Shown here: piece after piece, positions 62,504 to 64,000 of the stretch
Numbering within the stretch: position 1 is the first letter of the stretch
How the letters are laid out: each line of letters begins with the position of its first letter
DNA from: Bacillus sp. NEB1478
GTDB lineage: Bacteria > Bacillota > Bacilli > Bacillales > Fictibacillaceae
NCBI RefSeq assembly: GCF_031582965.1
Contig: NZ_CP134049.1
Coordinates: 1,364,001 to 1,428,000, forward strand
Direction of reading: 5' to 3'
Length of the DNA: 64,000 bases
The notes under the pieces: model-generated
Databases searched by the model: none
The model's input: only the letters and a program-made list of their open reading frames with translations
Told to the model about the DNA's origin: nothing
Translations under genes and position numbers: made by a program

Positions 62504-63001
62504 ATGAATAAAAGAATAAACAAAGTGTTTCAAGTAGTGGGGATGAAGAACAAAGGTGTTTACAGCAACTTCGGAAGTGAGGTGCCAATGAATGCACAAA
62601 GATTCATGAGTAGAATTGATGAAATAAAGAACCACTTAGGGATAGAGGTTTCGCTTTTTGAGCCGAAAAAAGGCGAGGATCATAAAGAAGGACATTATTA
62701 TGTTGGGGTCCTAGTGAAGGATAAGATTGATGAAGTGCCAACTGGCATGGAATATATAGAAATATCAGGTGAATTTGTTTCAACGAGAGGGAGTATGACG
62801 TTTGTATCCGATCTTTACACTTCTTTACAAAAGTGGTCAAAAGAAAACGGATATTACCCAACACAGAAATCGTATTTTATTGAGATGTATCATCAAGTTG
62901 AGGAAGGAGAAGAAGTTGAGATTTTCATACCTGTAATTAGTAGTATCGCAAACGTTACGAGCAAAGAGAGTGAAATAGTCAATAACAAGATTTTCAATTG
63001 A
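62504..63001 (+). CDS. GyrI-like effector-binding domain protein
   Basis: A 165-residue protein with the AraC-effector-binding/GyrI fold and no DNA-binding domain: VFQVVGMKNKGVYSNFGSEV at the start, HYYVGVLVKDKIDEVPTGME in the middle (characteristic G-V-x-V then V-P-x-G-M), and SYFIEMYHQ near residue 124. Such proteins bind small hydrophobic or cationic ligands, or inhibit gyrase. AAGAGGTGG precedes the ATG. Stand-alone gene followed by element copy H. Confidence 0.82.
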   Translation: MNKRINKVFQVVGMKNKGVYSNFGSEVPMNAQRFMSRIDEIKNHLGIEVSLFEPKKGEDHKEGHYYVGVLVKDKIDEVPTGMEYIEISGEFVSTRGSMTFVSDLYTSLQKWSKENGYYPTQKSYFIEMYHQVEEGEEVEIFIPVISSIANVTSKESEIVNNKIFN

Positions 63002-63053
63002 CCTTTTATTCACTAGAAAGAATTTTCATAGAGCTTTGAAATTCAGTAAACAG

Positions 63054-63127
63054 GGCGTTGATCCAAGAGAGATTAACGCCTTTTTTATGAAACTTATTCA
63101 ACAAAAGAGCAGGATTGTGGAAGAAGG
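63054..63127 (+). repeat. Cassette-boundary-like element, copy H
   Basis: Hairpin GGCGTTGATC/GATTAACGCC with TTTTTT (63054-63086), then ACTTATTCAACAAAAGAGC and AGGATTGTGGAAGAAGG. A clear full-length copy after the GyrI-like gene. Confidence 0.65.
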
Positions 63128-63281
63128 TTATCATAAACGGATGTCGAATTTGTTTCTTAAAGATCATGACTTATGAGGATTTAAATGCCAGTGTCTAAAA
63201 TAATGTATTGATGATGTTCTTATGTGCAAATTTGTGTAATAACATAATGTGGCGTTAGTTAGGCATTCTTTAAGCAATGTG

Positions 63282-63352
63282 GTGCGTTTCTCTTAGAAAG
63301 AGATCTGCACATTTTTTTAATACTATTGAACAAAGGTGCAGATTTAAGAAAT
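63282..63352 (+). repeat. Cassette-boundary-like element, copy I
   Basis: Hairpin GTGCGTTTCTC/GAGATCTGCAC with T-run, then ACTATTGAACAAAGGTGCAG and ATTTAAGAAA. It lies 63 bases before the second peptidase-E-like gene, and 155 bases after copy H with no gene between. Confidence 0.65.
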
Positions 63353-63414
63353 TAACTAATATCTTTTTAATTAAGTAAAGATCATTATATGAGAAACGAC
63401 AAGGAGTTGATTGT

Positions 63415-64000
63415 ATGAAATTTCTCCTCACATCTGCAGGCGTTAATAACAAAAGCATACACGACGCGCTAGTTGATATGCTGGACAAGCCGATCTCCGA
63501 TTCCACCGCACTGTGCATCCCCACTGCGATGTACGGAGGGGGCGGACCAGGCGTGAATATTTGGAAGTTCATCAGCGGGAATACCGAGCACCCCATGGTT
63601 AATTTAGGTTGGAAGTCAGTGGGCGTGCTGGAGCTCACTGCGCTGCCAAGCATTGACAAGGATCGCTGGGTGCCGCTGGTACAGGAAACGGACGTCCTGT
63701 TGGTATCCGGCGGCGACGCTCTCTACCTAAACCACTGGATGCGAGAATCGGGGCTGGCAGAGCTCTTACCGTCTCTGCACGCAGTTTATGTGGGAATGAG
63801 CGCCGGGAGCATGGTGATGGCACCTAACATTGGAGAAATCTTCGTTGGCTGGACACCACCGAGCGGTGAGGATAAAACACTTGATCTTGTTGATTTTGCC
63901 ATGTTTCCACACCTTGATCATGAGATGCTGCCGGATAACACCATGGCAGCCGCAGAGCAATGGGCTGCCGAGATAAAGAGGCCGGCATATGCCATTAACG
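63415..64000 (+). CDS. Peptidase E-like protein (S51 family), copy 2, cut by window end
   Basis: Open to the window edge; 195 residues are visible and about 25 are missing. It starts KFLLTSAGVNNKSIHDALVD as in copy 1, and has SGGDALYL, VGMSAGSMVMAP (nucleophile Ser129) and FPHLDHEMLPDN. Most residues are shared with the protein at 38578; the second-copy loop MYGGGGPG is shorter by two residues than MYGHPWVGPG. AAGGAG precedes the ATG. It is GC-rich like copy 1 and preceded by the same type of element, so duplication or repeated acquisition is likely. Confidence 0.9.
   Translation, partial: MKFLLTSAGVNNKSIHDALVDMLDKPISDSTALCIPTAMYGGGGPGVNIWKFISGNTEHPMVNLGWKSVGVLELTALPSIDKDRWVPLVQETDVLLVSGGDALYLNHWMRESGLAELLPSLHAVYVGMSAGSMVMAPNIGEIFVGWTPPSGEDKTLDLVDFAMFPHLDHEMLPDNTMAAAEQWAAEIKRPAYAIN

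Noticed and set aside
36641..63352. CRISPR array
   Set aside because: The repeated elements are kilobases apart with genes between them, vary in sequence and are not regularly spaced; no cas genes are present.

Overview
The window looks like the chromosome of a low-GC, endospore-forming member of the Bacillaceae (Bacillus or Fictibacillus type). The first 15 kb follows the Bacillus subtilis order alaS-yrzL-yrrK-yrzB-mltG-yrrM-udk-greA-pbpI-yrrS-yrrT-mtnN-mccA-mccB-yrhC. Strong AGGAGG ribosome binding sites, frequent TTG/GTG starts, U-tailed terminators, a GerA-type germinant receptor operon and sigma-G-like promoters fit the same picture. The species assignment is inference.

Core part, 1-20.6 kb. 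This holds translation and cell-wall housekeeping (alaS end, IreB, RuvX, MltG, uridine kinase, GreA, a class B PBP), a molybdate uptake pair (modAB without an adjacent modC), and a five-gene sulfur operon. That operon (yrrT, mtnN, luxS, mccA, mccB) takes S-adenosylhomocysteine to homocysteine and on to cysteine. Next come a probable forespore glucose operon (glcU-gdh), menA, a cluster of tiny ORFs ending in a YrzI-type protein, and a set of ATP-grasp (glutathionylspermidine-synthase-like), DUF350 and lipoprotein genes resembling the E. coli yjf/ygi loci.

Catabolic island, 21-33.3 kb. A complete reductive pyrimidine pathway is encoded: dihydropyrimidine dehydrogenase (two subunits), dihydropyrimidinase, beta-ureidopropionase, an NCS1 permease, a PucR-type regulator, a beta-alanine aminotransferase and a CoA-acylating semialdehyde dehydrogenase. 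Together they would convert uracil to acetyl-CoA, ammonia and CO2. Two small proteins of unknown function sit between permease and regulator.

Accessory part, 33.4-64 kb. This is a patchwork of short transcription units: an RsbR paralogue, broken genes, GntP permease, two peptidase-E-like paralogues of high GC, phosphotransferase, phosphatase, VOC, DinB, GyrI-like and cupin genes, an ABC-F protein with an attenuator-like leader, and a PadR/DUF1048/ABC drug-exporter cluster with duplicated control regions. A GerA-B-C receptor operon lies among seven CBO0543-like membrane proteins, six of them in three overlapping pairs.

Two patterns deserve most attention. First, a dispersed element (a GTGCATTTCT hairpin with T-run, then a conserved TTCAACAAACGGGCAGG-like tail) recurs in the orientation of the following accessory gene, like a cassette boundary. 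Second, overlapping CBO0543-like pairs are arranged co-directionally around the germinant receptor. Family calls are from reading the sequence; no database search was possible.
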